A stretch of 5,055 nt of DNA, taken from positions 1-5,055 of the forward strand of contig CAMNHM010000164.1 of assembly GCA_946539475.1 (NCBI GenBank), given 5' to 3'. Under the pieces are notes generated by a model. That model was not told where the DNA came from and ran no database searches. It saw nothing but the letters and a program-made list of their open reading frames with translations. Origin of the DNA: an uncultured Prevotellaceae bacterium. Lineage in GTDB: Bacteria; Bacteroidota; Bacteroidia; Bacteroidales; Bacteroidaceae. Shown one piece after another: positions 1-5,055 of the stretch (its first letter is position 1; each line of letters begins with the position of its first letter). The translations under genes were made by a program, and so were the position numbers.

Positions 1-21
1 CAAGTTCAGAATAGGCCTTAA

Positions 22-53
22 CGTCATATCGTCAATTCGTCAATTCGTCATTT
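22..53. repeat. Tandem array of four 8-bp units (CGTCAWWT-like)
   Basis: Four adjacent 8-bp units read CGTCATAT, CGTCAATT, CGTCAATT and CGTCATTT. CGTCA is invariant and is followed by three A/T bases. The flanks (before 22 and after 53) do not continue the pattern, so this is a short bounded array. It lies in non-coding DNA downstream of lptB. I cannot tell whether it is a simple slippage repeat or a set of protein-binding sites. Confidence 0.7.
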
Positions 54-157
54 TGCTGAAGGTGCAAATCTTTCGGAACCCCTGTGTTTATACCATGAGC
101 GCGCGATTTTGGGGGAATCCGGGTCAGTCCGAAAACTTGGTTGACTGTTGGTGCTGC

Positions 158-187
158 AGCTCCCCTCCCCTACAAGGGAGGGGAGCT
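158..187. repeat. Perfect palindrome, 12-bp GC-rich stem with 6-nt loop
   Basis: The arm AGCTCCCCTCCC (158-169) is the exact reverse complement of GGGAGGGGAGCT (176-187), separated by the loop CTACAA. It starts 67 bp beyond the lptB stop and could end or stabilise the lptB transcript. No T-tract follows it on either strand, so it is not a standard intrinsic terminator. Its C/G-rich, strand-symmetric form also fits a dispersed intergenic palindromic repeat. The remainder of 1-253 holds no reading frame I can support. Confidence 0.7.
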
Positions 188-253
188 CCATGCGGATTGT
201 CTGCAACTGGGTTTTAGGACCGATCCAAAATTGGGCTGGTTGACGGTGGCGTA

Positions 254-1063
254 CTATTTCTGGAACTGCTTCTTGCGTAGTTCGAAGGAGTCGGTGAGGT
301 ATTTCTCGCGGACGATCTGGTTGGAGGCAAGCTCCTCGGGGGTGCCCTGGAAGAGGATGCGGCCCTCGAAGAGGAGGTAGGCACGATCGGTGATGGCGAG
401 CGTCTCGTCGACGTTGTGGTCGGTGATGAGGATGCCGATGTTGCGGTCCTTCAGCTTCCAGACGATCTGCTGGATATCCTCAACGGCGATGGGGTCGACG
501 CCGGCGAAAGGCTCATCAAGCATGATGAACTTCGGCTCGATGGCCAGACAGCGGGCAATCTCGGTGCGCCGTCGCTCGCCGCCAGAGAGCTGGTCGCCCT
601 TGTTCTTGCGCACCTTCTCCAGGCGAAACTCTGCGATGAGGCTCTCCAGTTTCTGCAGCTGATAGGGTCGTGGCTTGCCGGTCATCTCGAGGACGGAGAG
701 GATATTGTCCTCGACGCTCATCTTGCGGAAGACGGAAGGCTCCTGGGCAAGATAGCCGATGCCGGCGCGGGCGCGCTTGTAGACGGGAAAGTCGGTGACC
801 TCCTTGTCGCCGAGGTAGATGTGTCCGCCGTTGGGCAGCACGAGGCCCGTCGTCATATAGAAGGAGGTGGTCTTGCCGGCGCCGTTGGGCCCGAGGAGTC
901 CTACGATCTCGCCCTGGCGCACGTTGAAGCTGACGTCGTTGACGACGGTGCGCTTGCCATAACGCTTGATGAGTCCCTCGCTGCGCAGCACAATGGGTTC
1001 TGCCGTCGGCGTATCGTCGACGGGTGTGGCGGGAGCCACGATGTCGTTCTCTTCCATGCTCAT
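254..1063 (-). CDS. lptB: LptB: LPS export ABC transporter ATP-binding protein
   Basis: This is the cytoplasmic ATPase that powers the LptB2FG transporter, which extracts lipopolysaccharide from the inner membrane and passes it to the Lpt bridge. The 269 residues contain every ABC motif: Walker A GPNGAGKT (58-65), Q-loop Q107 in YLAQEPSVF, signature LSGGERRR (159-166), Walker B FIMLDEP (179-185) with catalytic E184, and switch H216. The segments [21 protein letters not shown] and [16 protein letters not shown] are typical of LptB rather than generic ABC ATPases. About 22 acidic, proline-rich residues precede the fold, making it longer than E. coli LptB (241 aa). The ATG at 1063 is preferred because it sits just downstream of a good promoter; M3 (1057) is an alternative start. 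The stop is TAG. LptF, LptG and LptC are not in the window. Confidence 0.95.
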   Translation of the reverse strand: MSMEENDIVAPATPVDDTPTAEPIVLRSEGLIKRYGKRTVVNDVSFNVRQGEIVGLLGPNGAGKTTSFYMTTGLVLPNGGHIYLGDKEVTDFPVYKRARAGIGYLAQEPSVFRKMSVEDNILSVLEMTGKPRPYQLQKLESLIAEFRLEKVRKNKGDQLSGGERRRTEIARCLAIEPKFIMLDEPFAGVDPIAVEDIQQIVWKLKDRNIGILITDHNVDETLAITDRAYLLFEGRILFQGTPEELASNQIVREKYLTDSFELRKKQFQK

Positions 1064-1080
1064 AAGTTACAATTTGGCTG

Positions 1081-1111
1081 CAAAGTTAGCAATTAACTCA
1101 GAGAAATCAAA
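1081..1111 (-). promoter_or_regulatory. Promoter of lptB (Bacteroidetes -33/-7 type)
   Basis: On the minus strand the -7 box TAACTTTG (1081-1088) matches the Bacteroidetes consensus TAnnTTTG exactly. A -33 box TTTG (1108-1111) lies 19 bp upstream, which is the usual spacing. Transcription would begin a few bases downstream, leaving a leader of only about 10-15 nt before the ATG at 1063. The gene therefore appears able to be transcribed independently of the Sel1 gene upstream. Confidence 0.75.
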
Positions 1112-1129
1112 AGAAATCGACATTTCTTT
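1110..1129. promoter_or_regulatory. Perfect 8-bp inverted repeat overlapping the lptB -33 box
   Basis: AAAGAAAT (1110-1117) and ATTTCTTT (1122-1129) are exact inverted copies around the 4-nt loop CGAC. The left arm covers part of the -33 element of the lptB promoter, so it could be an operator. Read on the minus strand it lies 17 bp after the Sel1-gene stop and is followed by a TTTTGATTT-like tract. A weak AT-rich terminator for that gene is the other reading. A second, shorter dyad (AGTTA 1084-1088, TAACT 1094-1098) overlaps the -7 box. Confidence 0.4.
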
Positions 1130-1145
1130 GAATTGTTTAACGCCT

Positions 1146-1607
1146 TCAGCCTCCGATGAGCTCAAGCAGCTTCTTGTCGGTGGCATCACCCTCGGCGGCG
1201 CCCTTCTTGATGTCCTCGAGCATCTCGGCACCGTGCTTCTTGCCGCCGATGGCACGCTTGACCCACATCTTGGCCTTCTTCTCGTCGACGGCGACGCCCT
1301 TGCCCTTGATGTAGCTGCGCGCCATCTGGTACTCAGCCTTGTAGAAGCCCTGGTCGGCCGACTTGCTGTACCACTTGAAGGCTTCCTTGTTGTCCTCGGC
1401 AACGCCGTGGCCCTTGTCGTAGCAACGGCCCATGCGGTATTGCGCTTTCTTGTGCCCTTTCTCGGCAGCGGGGCGCAGCTTGACGATGGCTGCGGTGTAG
1501 TCCTTGGCGTCGTAGAGCGCCTTGCCCTCTGTGTAGAGCGTCTCAATGTTCTGTGCGCCTGCCGTCATGCTGAGCATTAGTGCAAGCAGAAGGAGTAGTC
1601 TTCTCAT
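1146..1607 (-). CDS. Secreted Sel1-repeat (TPR-like) protein
   Basis: This 153-residue protein begins with a clear signal peptide: two arginines, a leucine-rich core and an A-G-A-Q end near residue 18. It is therefore expected in the periplasm. After it come a TPR-like helical pair (about 22-51) and two Sel1-type repeats, one at 54-87 with the pattern KAQYRMGRCYDKGHGV and one at 90-126 with KAEYQMARSYIKGKGV. A lysine-rich helical tail follows. Sel1 repeats form alpha-solenoid surfaces for protein-protein contact; no catalytic motif is visible and the partner is unknown. The protein is short for the family, with only two to three repeats, but looks complete, ending in TGA. The gene lies 82 bp upstream of lptB on the same strand and divergently from der. 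Neither neighbour establishes its role. Confidence 0.85.
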   Translation of the reverse strand: MRRLLLLLALMLSMTAGAQNIETLYTEGKALYDAKDYTAAIVKLRPAAEKGHKKAQYRMGRCYDKGHGVAEDNKEAFKWYSKSADQGFYKAEYQMARSYIKGKGVAVDEKKAKMWVKRAIGGKKHGAEMLEDIKKGAAEGDATDKKLLELIGG

Positions 1608-1638
1608 CTTGTTGTCGTTTTGGTCGTATTTAGCGGGA

Positions 1639-1646
1639 CAAAGTTA
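1639..1646 (-). promoter_or_regulatory. Putative -7 box of the Sel1-repeat gene
   Basis: On the minus strand TAACTTTG is an exact match to TAnnTTTG, 31 bp upstream of the ATG at 1607. I see no TTTG at 19-21 bp upstream of it, so the -33 element is weak or absent. It is the only good -7 candidate in this gap for the minus strand. Confidence 0.5.
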
Positions 1647-1665
1647 CAAATAAATCCGTAAAGAG

Positions 1666-1696
1666 GCTGTTGTTTTACAATTTTTTTGTATCTTTG
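1666..1696 (+). promoter_or_regulatory. Putative promoter of der
   Basis: The -7 box TATCTTTG (1689-1696) matches TAnnTTTG and is followed by CAGC, as at the lptB promoter. The -33 position carries only a weak element (GCTG at 1666-1669, with TTG nearby at 1670-1672). A short dyad TACAA-N5-TTGTA (1676-1690) runs into the -7 box. The leader to the ATG at 1715 would be about 10-15 nt, A-rich and without a Shine-Dalgarno sequence. This is normal for Bacteroidetes. Confidence 0.6.
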
Positions 1697-1714
1697 CAGC
1701 AAAAATGTAACATT

Positions 1715-3028
1715 ATGGCAAATCTAGTAGCTATCGTGGGTCGTCCCAACGTGGGGAAATCGACCCTTTTCAACCGTCTGACGAAGAGCCGGCAGGCTAT
1801 CGTCAGCGACGAGGCGGGCACGACACGCGACCGTCAATATGGCAAGTGTGACTGGAACGGACGCGAGTTCTCGGTGGTCGACACCGGAGGATGGGTCGTC
1901 AACAGCGACGACATCTTCGAGGAGGAAATCCGCAAGCAGGTGCTTGTCGCCACGGAGGAGGCCGACCTGGTGCTGTTCCTCTGCGACATCAAGAACGGTG
2001 TCACCGACTGGGACGAGGACGTGGCTCAGATTCTCCGGCGCTCGAAGCTGCCGGTGATCCTCGTGGCAAACAAGGCCGACGACGGCAAGGATCTCTACGG
2101 GCAGTACGACTTCTATCGCCTGGGGCTTGGCGACCCCTTCTGCGTGAGTGCCGCCACCGGCAGCGGCACGGGCGACCTGCTGGACAAGGTGTTGGAGATG
2201 TTGCCCGAGAAGAAGGACGACGGTGCTGAGGAGGGCATCCCCCGTTTCGCTGTCGTAGGGCGTCCCAATGCCGGCAAGTCGAGCCTGATCAATGCCTTCA
2301 TCGGCGAGGAGCGCCATATCGTGACGGATATTGCCGGTACGACGCGCGACTCGATCTATACCCGCTACGACAAGTTCGGCTTCGACTTCTACCTCGTCGA
2401 CACGGCTGGCATACGCCGTAAGAATAAGGTGACGGAGGACCTTGAGTTCTACTCCGTCATGCGCAGCATACGCGCCATCGAGAACAGCGATGTCTGCATC
2501 CTGATGATCGACGCTACACGAGGCATCGAGTCGCAAGACCTGAACATCTTCCAGCTCATCCAGAAGAACTCGAAGGCGCTGGTGGTAGTAGTGAACAAAT
2601 GGGACCTCGTGGAGGACAAGTCGCAGGTGGTGATCGACACCTTCGAGACGGCCATCCGCGAGCGTATGGCACCCTTCCGCGACTTCCCCATCATCTTTGC
2701 CTCGGCGCTGACGAAGCAGCGCATCTTCCGCGTGATCGAGACGGCGAAGCAGGTCTACCTGAATCGCAAGGCGCGCATCGGCACGACGAAGCTCAACGAG
2801 GTGATGCTGCCTATCATCGAGGCCACGCCGCCACCTTCGATTAAGGGTAAGTACATCAAGATCAAGTACGTGAGTCAGGTGCCCGACACGCAGATTCCTA
2901 CTTTCATCTTCTATGCGAACCTGCCGCAATACGTCAAGGAGCCCTACAAGCGTTTCCTCGAGAATAAGATTCGCGAGAACTGGACGCTCACTGGCACGCC
3001 CATCAACGTCTTCATCCGCCAGAAATGA
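1715..3028 (+). CDS. der: Der (EngA): tandem-domain ribosome assembly GTPase
   Basis: Der is an essential GTPase that acts in maturation of the 50S ribosomal subunit. The 437 residues carry two G domains and a C-terminal KH-like domain. G domain 1 has GRPNVGKS (9-16), GTTRD (35-39), DTGG (56-59) and NKAD (119-122). G domain 2 has GRPNAGKS (182-189), GTTRD (208-212), DTAG (229-232) and NKWD (294-297). The KH-like part runs from about 350 to the end and includes the [12 protein letters not shown] segment. An acidic linker (about 165-174) joins the two G domains. An upstream in-frame TTG (1670) is rejected as the start because that extension would encode the promoter -7 box, and the ATG gives the conserved [12 protein letters not shown] beginning. 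Nothing is missing or unusual. The stop (TGA) overlaps an ATG at 3025 in another frame. Confidence 0.97.
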   Translation: MANLVAIVGRPNVGKSTLFNRLTKSRQAIVSDEAGTTRDRQYGKCDWNGREFSVVDTGGWVVNSDDIFEEEIRKQVLVATEEADLVLFLCDIKNGVTDWDEDVAQILRRSKLPVILVANKADDGKDLYGQYDFYRLGLGDPFCVSAATGSGTGDLLDKVLEMLPEKKDDGAEEGIPRFAVVGRPNAGKSSLINAFIGEERHIVTDIAGTTRDSIYTRYDKFGFDFYLVDTAGIRRKNKVTEDLEFYSVMRSIRAIENSDVCILMIDATRGIESQDLNIFQLIQKNSKALVVVVNKWDLVEDKSQVVIDTFETAIRERMAPFRDFPIIFASALTKQRIFRVIETAKQVYLNRKARIGTTKLNEVMLPIIEATPPPSIKGKYIKIKYVSQVPDTQIPTFIFYANLPQYVKEPYKRFLENKIRENWTLTGTPINVFIRQK

Positions 3029-3159
3029 GCCACGGATTTTTACGGACTTTGGCGCGTCGGAGGCTTTTGGGGCCACGGACTTCCACGGACATTTACGGAC
3101 ACCTTTGCGATATGCGCAGCAGCTTATACAGTCCGCTTAAGTCCGTGATAGTCCGTGGC
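3029..3159. repeat. Inverted array of 7-bp YACGGAC units at 10-bp period
   Basis: Forward-type units are CACGGAT (3031-3037), TACGGAC (3041-3047), CACGGAC (3074-3080), CACGGAC (3084-3090) and TACGGAC (3094-3100). Reverse-complement units are GTCCGCT (3131-3137), GTCCGTG (3141-3147) and GTCCGTG (3151-3157). Within each group the spacing is exactly 10 bp. The arms 3072-3100 and 3131-3159 pair at 23 of 29 positions, bounded outside by GCCACGGAC/GTCCGTGGC, with a 30-nt loop. GCCACGGA also begins a further left block at 3029. The array starts directly after the der stop and runs to within 20 bp of the favoured lipoprotein start. It could be a dispersed intergenic repeat, an RNA hairpin that terminates or attenuates transcription, or a helically phased protein-binding array. 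Confidence 0.75.
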
Positions 3160-3177
3160 AGGAGTTTGGGCGGAGTG

Positions 3178-3573
3178 ATGTGTGGCCTTGTGAGTTTGTT
3201 GCTGCTGACGGCATGCGGGGGAGGTGCGAAGGAGGACAACTCGCCCGAGTTCCAGGCATCGCTGGCAGCAAAGCAATACTACGAGGCCCTCTACGTCGGC
3301 AATCGGGCGGAGACATTCCTTAATGGACGCGCAGACGCGCACGCGATGCCCGCCGACTTCCGCCAACAGCTCCTGGAGGACTATGAGGACCACCGTCGTC
3401 AGGTGGAGCGCGAGCACCAGGGGGTGAAGGCCGTCGACGTGGTGCGTGCAGAGATGGATTTGTCGCTAGGCCTCATGCAGGTATTCCTGTCCTTCACCTA
3501 TGCCGACGGCCAGCATGAGGAGGTCGTCGTACCGATGATAGTCGATGGCGACGGCCGTTGGCGCATGAAATAG
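3178..3573 (+). CDS. Small lipoprotein, NTF2-like (DUF4878-type) fold suspected
   Basis: From the ATG at 3178 the protein has 131 residues and starts with a hydrophobic stretch ending in the lipobox L-T-A-C (C13). It is then glycine-rich and acidic, so it is probably an envelope lipoprotein. The mature part has a helix around AAKQYYEALYVGN, a charged helical middle, then beta-strand-like segments near LMQVFLSFTYADG and EEVVVPMIV, ending D-G-R-W-R-M-K. This order resembles small NTF2-like Bacteroides lipoproteins; the assignment is from memory of the fold. The start is uncertain. The frame is open back to an ATG at 3025 overlapping the der stop, with further candidates at ATG 3112 and GTG 3145. 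The 3178 start lacks the usual basic n-region, while 3112 or 3145 would supply arginines. The 3025 start would bury the lipobox near residue 64. It probably shares a transcript with der. Confidence 0.7.
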   Translation: MCGLVSLLLLTACGGGAKEDNSPEFQASLAAKQYYEALYVGNRAETFLNGRADAHAMPADFRQQLLEDYEDHRRQVEREHQGVKAVDVVRAEMDLSLGLMQVFLSFTYADGQHEEVVVPMIVDGDGRWRMK

Positions 3574-3598
3574 TTTCAAAGTGTAATGCAGCGTTGAT

Positions 3599-3838
3599 AT
3601 GGAAGAGAAAATTCAGATATGTCCTCATTGCGGACGCGAGGTGAGCAGCTCCGACGTCGACTGTCCCCATTGCGGGCGTCCCGTCGTCATCAGGGCACGC
3701 AAGGCAGCGCCGAAGCCGAAACCGACGCCGACGACGTCGGAAGCCCCCGTGGGCAAGAGTAAGCGGATGCTACGCTGGGCAGTGCTATTACTGCTGGTTG
3801 CCATCATCCTTTATGGCACGTATGAACTGCTGGGATAG
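3599..3838 (+). CDS. Zinc-ribbon protein with C-terminal transmembrane anchor
   Basis: This 79-residue protein opens with a four-cysteine zinc ribbon: CPHCG (8-12) and CPHCG (22-26), with ten residues between C11 and C22. A basic, proline/threonine-rich linker follows (about 32-56, including KPKPTPTT). One hydrophobic segment (about 58-75) ends four residues before the C-terminus. The basic residues before the helix suggest the zinc ribbon stays in the cytoplasm, making a tail-anchored-like topology. No enzyme motif is present; a metal-stabilised contact module is the likely role, partner unknown. The gene begins 25 bp after the lipoprotein stop on the same strand, so co-transcription is likely. 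The start ATG has no Shine-Dalgarno sequence. It is intact and ends in TAG. Confidence 0.8.
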   Translation: MEEKIQICPHCGREVSSSDVDCPHCGRPVVIRARKAAPKPKPTPTTSEAPVGKSKRMLRWAVLLLLVAIILYGTYELLG

Positions 3839-3859
3839 CCTCCCGTAGGATGCTGGCGT

Positions 3860-4663
3860 TTACGAGTTGCCGGGATGCGCCAGCGTTGCCTGTCGCATTT
3901 CTTTCAGCAGGTTGCTGGCAAAGATGAAGTCGGTGAGCTCCTGATTGGGCGAGTTCATCACCTCGCTGGACACGCCCTGCCACTCCTTCCTACCCTCATG
4001 GATGAAGAGAATATTCTCGCCAATACCCATCACGGAGTTCATGTCGTGGGTATTGATGATTGTTGTCATGCGATACTCGTGAGTGATGGAGTGGAGCAGC
4101 TCGTCGATGACGAGGCTCGTCTTCGGGTCGAGGCCAGAGTTTGGCTCATCGCAAAAGAGGTACTTCGGGTTGAGGGCGATGGCGCGGGCGATGGCCACAC
4201 GCTTTTGCATGCCGCCCGAAATCTCGCCGGGGTACTTCGCCTCGGCTTCGACCAGGTTCACACGGTCGAGACAGTCCTGAGCCCTCCGTTGCCGCTCGCG
4301 TAGCGTCATCGACGAGAACATGTCGAGCGGGAACATCACATTCTCCAGGACTGTCAGCGAGTCGAAGAGGGCGGCACTCTGGAAGATCATTCCCATCTCA
4401 CGCCGCATCAGCACTTTCTCGCGCTTCGTCATCGCCACGAAGTCGCGACCGTCGTAGAGCACCTGTCCGCTGGTGGGCTCGAGGAGCCCCACGAGATTCT
4501 TCATCAACACGGTCTTTCCGCTGCCGCTGCGCCCAATGATGAGGTTGGTAATGCCGTCCTCGAACGTCGTTGAGATATCCTTCAAGACATCCTTCGTGCC
4601 CAGGAGCCGACCGTCGGCCGAGTGCTCCTCAAAACTCTTGCACAGGTTCTTTACCTCTATCAT
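3860..4663 (-). CDS. mlaF: MlaF-like ABC ATPase of an MCE-type lipid transporter
   Basis: This cytoplasmic ATPase is expected to pair with the MlaE-type permease encoded just upstream and to move phospholipids between inner and outer membranes. The 267 residues have Walker A GRSGSGKT (44-51), Q-loop Q95 in MIFQSAALFDSLTV, signature ISGGMQKR (148-155), Walker B YLFCDEP (168-174) with E173, D-loop SGLD (176-179) and switch H206 in NTHDM. The Q-loop context and ISGGMQKRVAIARAIA are characteristic of the MlaF/Ttg2A group. There is a small insertion before the first core strands (about 12-24). Its ATG overlaps the permease stop by 4 bp (ATGA), so translation is probably coupled. No MCE-domain (MlaD) gene follows it; the next gene is convergent, 21 bp away. 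The symbol is by family resemblance, as the operon is rearranged relative to E. coli mlaFEDCB. Confidence 0.88.
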   Translation of the reverse strand: MIEVKNLCKSFEEHSADGRLLGTKDVLKDISTTFEDGITNLIIGRSGSGKTVLMKNLVGLLEPTSGQVLYDGRDFVAMTKREKVLMRREMGMIFQSAALFDSLTVLENVMFPLDMFSSMTLRERQRRAQDCLDRVNLVEAEAKYPGEISGGMQKRVAIARAIALNPKYLFCDEPNSGLDPKTSLVIDELLHSITHEYRMTTIINTHDMNSVMGIGENILFIHEGRKEWQGVSSEVMNSPNQELTDFIFASNLLKEMRQATLAHPGNS

Positions 4664-5055
4664 GACAGCAGCTGCGTTAAGAACACGTCACTAAAAAGAA
4701 TCAGCACGCTCGACGACACGACGGCATTGGTAGAGGCCTTACCGACATTGACGCTGCCGCCCTCGACGGTATATCCGCAGAAGGCAGGCACGCTGCTGAT
4801 GATGAAAGCGAAAAACTGGCTCTTGATGATCGACATCCACAGGAACCAGGGCACGAAGTCGTGCTGCAAGCCCACGGTGAGGTCGTCAGGGGGCATGATA
4901 TGCCCGATGTAGGCCGTGCCATAAGCGCCCAGCACACCCATTGCCGACGAGAAGATGACGAGGAAGGGCATGATCGTCAGCAGTCCCAGGATTTTCGGCA
5001 GGATGAGGTAGCAGGCAGAGTTGACACCCATGATGTCGAGGGCGTCAATCTGCTG
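4660..5055 (-). CDS. mlaE: MlaE-like permease, C-terminal part (runs off the window)
   Basis: The 131 visible residues are the C-terminal part of an MlaE/YrbE-type permease, the membrane subunit of the lipid transporter served by the adjacent ATPase. The frame is open through the window edge: QQIDALDIMGVN (starting at 5055) matches the conserved cytoplasmic E/Q-I-D-A-L-x-x-M-G motif of the family, so the methionine at 5031 is internal. Hydrophobic segments follow around YLILPKILGLLTIMPFLVI, near FLWMSIIKSQFFAFIISSV, and at the end through SSSVLILFSDVFLTQLL. The GG-x-x-NVGKASTNAVV segment just before the last helix is the family's conserved C-terminal region. The stop TGA overlaps the ATPase start. 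The N-terminal half and the promoter lie beyond 5055. Confidence 0.88.
   Translation of the reverse strand, partial: QQIDALDIMGVNSACYLILPKILGLLTIMPFLVIFSSAMGVLGAYGTAYIGHIMPPDDLTVGLQHDFVPWFLWMSIIKSQFFAFIISSVPAFCGYTVEGGSVNVGKASTNAVVSSSVLILFSDVFLTQLLS

Noticed and set aside
138..244. 8-bp direct repeat TGGTTGAC (138-145 and 237-244) around the palindrome, suggesting a small inserted element with target duplication
   Set aside because: No terminal inverted repeats lie just inside the copies, and an 8-bp coincidence within a 250-bp region is not unlikely.
416..1096. Plus-strand open frame (226 codons) opposite lptB
   Set aside because: It is antisense to a gene with all ABC motifs intact, and its translation is A/D/L/G-rich with no family resemblance. 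It also runs through the lptB promoter.
966..1580. Plus-strand open frame (204 codons) opposite the Sel1-repeat gene
   Set aside because: It is a shadow of the Sel1 gene plus the lptB promoter gap. The real gene has a signal peptide and repeat motifs on the other strand.
1670..1714. Upstream TTG start for der adding 15 residues
   Set aside because: The extension would encode the promoter -7 box and the A-rich leader. The ATG at 1715 gives the conserved family N-terminus.
1724..3076. Long open frame (450 codons) antisense to der
   Set aside because: It mirrors der codon for codon, has no recognisable domain, and reads as low-complexity D/V/L/R-rich protein. GC-rich genes with few A/T-ending codons routinely leave the opposite strand open.
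3832..3884. Possible bidirectional terminator between the zinc-ribbon gene and mlaF (GCTGGCG 3852-3858 with CGCCAGC 3878-3884; GGGA/TCCC at 3832-3844)
   Set aside because: The stems are only 7 and 4 bp, the first reaches into mlaF coding sequence with a 19-nt loop, and neither has a T-tract.
1..5055. CRISPR array, tRNA or rRNA gene, transposase, or defence and secretion system genes
   Set aside because: No direct repeat-spacer pattern, cloverleaf-like segment, rRNA-like stretch or relevant protein motif was seen on either strand. The genes are envelope and ribosome-assembly housekeeping functions.

Overview
The window looks like a chromosomal segment from a fairly GC-rich member of the Bacteroidales (Prevotella/Bacteroides-like). 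Three promoters match the Bacteroidetes -7 consensus TAnnTTTG. Shine-Dalgarno sequences are mostly absent, and GC-rich coding regions are separated by AT-rich promoter gaps. The LptB, Der and MlaE/MlaF-type proteins also read like Bacteroidales orthologs. This placement comes from reading the sequence, not from a database search.

Layout. Positions 1-253 hold no gene but contain a four-copy 8-bp tandem repeat (22-53) and a perfect 12-bp-stem palindrome (158-187). On the minus strand follow lptB (254-1063), the ATPase of the LPS-export transporter, and a secreted Sel1-repeat protein (1146-1607). A promoter with a recognisable -33/-7 pair lies between them. The divergent gap 1608-1714 carries promoters for the Sel1 gene (minus) and for der (plus). 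The plus-strand cluster is der (1715-3028, double-GTPase ribosome assembly factor), a small NTF2-like lipoprotein (about 3178-3573) and a 79-residue zinc-ribbon protein with a C-terminal membrane anchor (3599-3838). A convergent 21-bp gap leads to a minus-strand mlaE-mlaF pair (4660-5055 partial, and 3860-4663), joined by a 4-bp ATGA overlap. These encode the permease and ATPase of an MCE-type lipid transporter. No MCE substrate-binding gene is visible.

Functional picture. Most of the window is conserved envelope and ribosome housekeeping. Two ABC ATPases for envelope lipid traffic (LPS export and Mla-type phospholipid transport) flank the ribosome-assembly GTPase, with small envelope proteins filling the gaps. 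I find no mobile-element genes, CRISPR array, tRNA or rRNA, and no clearly new multi-gene system.

The most unusual structure is non-coding or ambiguous. Between der and the lipoprotein, 3029-3159 contains eight copies of a 7-bp core (YACGGAC or its complement), mostly at an exact 10-bp period. They are arranged as a large inverted repeat that overlaps the possible start codons of the lipoprotein gene.
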